Below are positions 6,102-6,154 of a DNA stretch of 6,154 nt, one piece after another. The DNA lies in the NCBI GenBank assembly GCA_021204885.1, contig JAJPYP010000163.1, positions 1 to 6,154 of the forward strand, written 5' to 3'. Made by a program: the position numbers and the translations under genes. The DNA is from Prevotellaceae bacterium. GTDB lineage: Bacteria; Bacteroidota; Bacteroidia; Bacteroidales; Bacteroidaceae. The notes beneath the pieces were generated by a model. That model had not been told where the DNA came from. It searched no databases and was given only the letters and a program-made list of their open reading frames with translations. Numbering within the stretch: position 1 is the stretch's first letter; every line of letters begins with the position of its first letter.

Positions 6102-6154
6102 TTATTGGTGCTGGTCGCGCAACAGGTCGTTCACGGTCTTGACGGGATTGAACG
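6102..6154 (-). CDS. C-terminal end of an unidentified gene upstream of purT (partial)
   Basis: The minus strand reads FNPVKTVNDLLRDQHQ and then TAA (6102-6104), open to the window edge. The stop is 15 bp before the purT start, the usual spacing of cotranscribed genes, with no terminator or promoter between. Sixteen residues are too few to name the protein. The NPVK segment near a C-terminus faintly recalls FtsX/MacB-type ABC permeases, but that is only a guess. Confidence 0.5.
   Translation of the reverse strand, partial: FNPVKTVNDLLRDQHQ

Overview
The window reads as chromosomal DNA of a Bacteroidales bacterium (Bacteroides, Phocaeicola or Prevotella type; genus not resolvable from here). 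The reasons are promoter -7 boxes matching the Bacteroidetes form TAnnTTTG (TATATTTG, in front of two genes), mostly weak or absent Shine-Dalgarno sequences, and the character of the IspE, PurT and Panacea proteins.

Layout. Bases 1-537 hold no convincing gene but contain two different repeat structures: a three-copy palindromic element forming a large inverted repeat (1-93), and an array of five 16-bp dyads on a strict 23-bp period (about 176-303). A promoter-like box then precedes a 924-residue MmeI-type (Type IIL/IIG) restriction-modification enzyme (538-3312), with a D-X10-ExK nuclease motif, an N6-adenine methyltransferase core and a target-recognition region on one chain. A 227-bp gap with several small dyads and a second promoter-like box leads to a Panacea-domain (DUF4065, SocA-like) protein (3540-4079). 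Ten bases later comes ispE (4090-4923), a non-mevalonate isoprenoid kinase. purT (4920-6086, minus strand) converges on ispE and the two stop codons share the bases TTAA. At the right edge, the last 16 codons of another minus-strand gene lie 15 bp upstream of purT.

How the parts may work together. The R-M enzyme is a self-contained defence protein: cutting and protective methylation are on one polypeptide, so no partner gene is needed. The Panacea protein belongs to a family known mainly as antitoxins or proteolytic adaptors, but no partner toxin is visible here. It appears to lead an operon containing the housekeeping gene ispE. ispE and purT are ordinary metabolism (isoprenoid precursors and purine synthesis). 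The clearest structural oddity is a perfect 15-bp-stem hairpin inside the ispE 3' coding end. Read from the purT side it is followed by a T-rich tract, so it looks like the purT terminator written into ispE codons.

I do not see a wholly new multi-gene system. The best candidates for follow-up are the dyad array upstream of the R-M gene, the apparently toxin-less Panacea gene in front of ispE, the low-GC patch in the specificity region of the R-M enzyme, and the embedded terminator.
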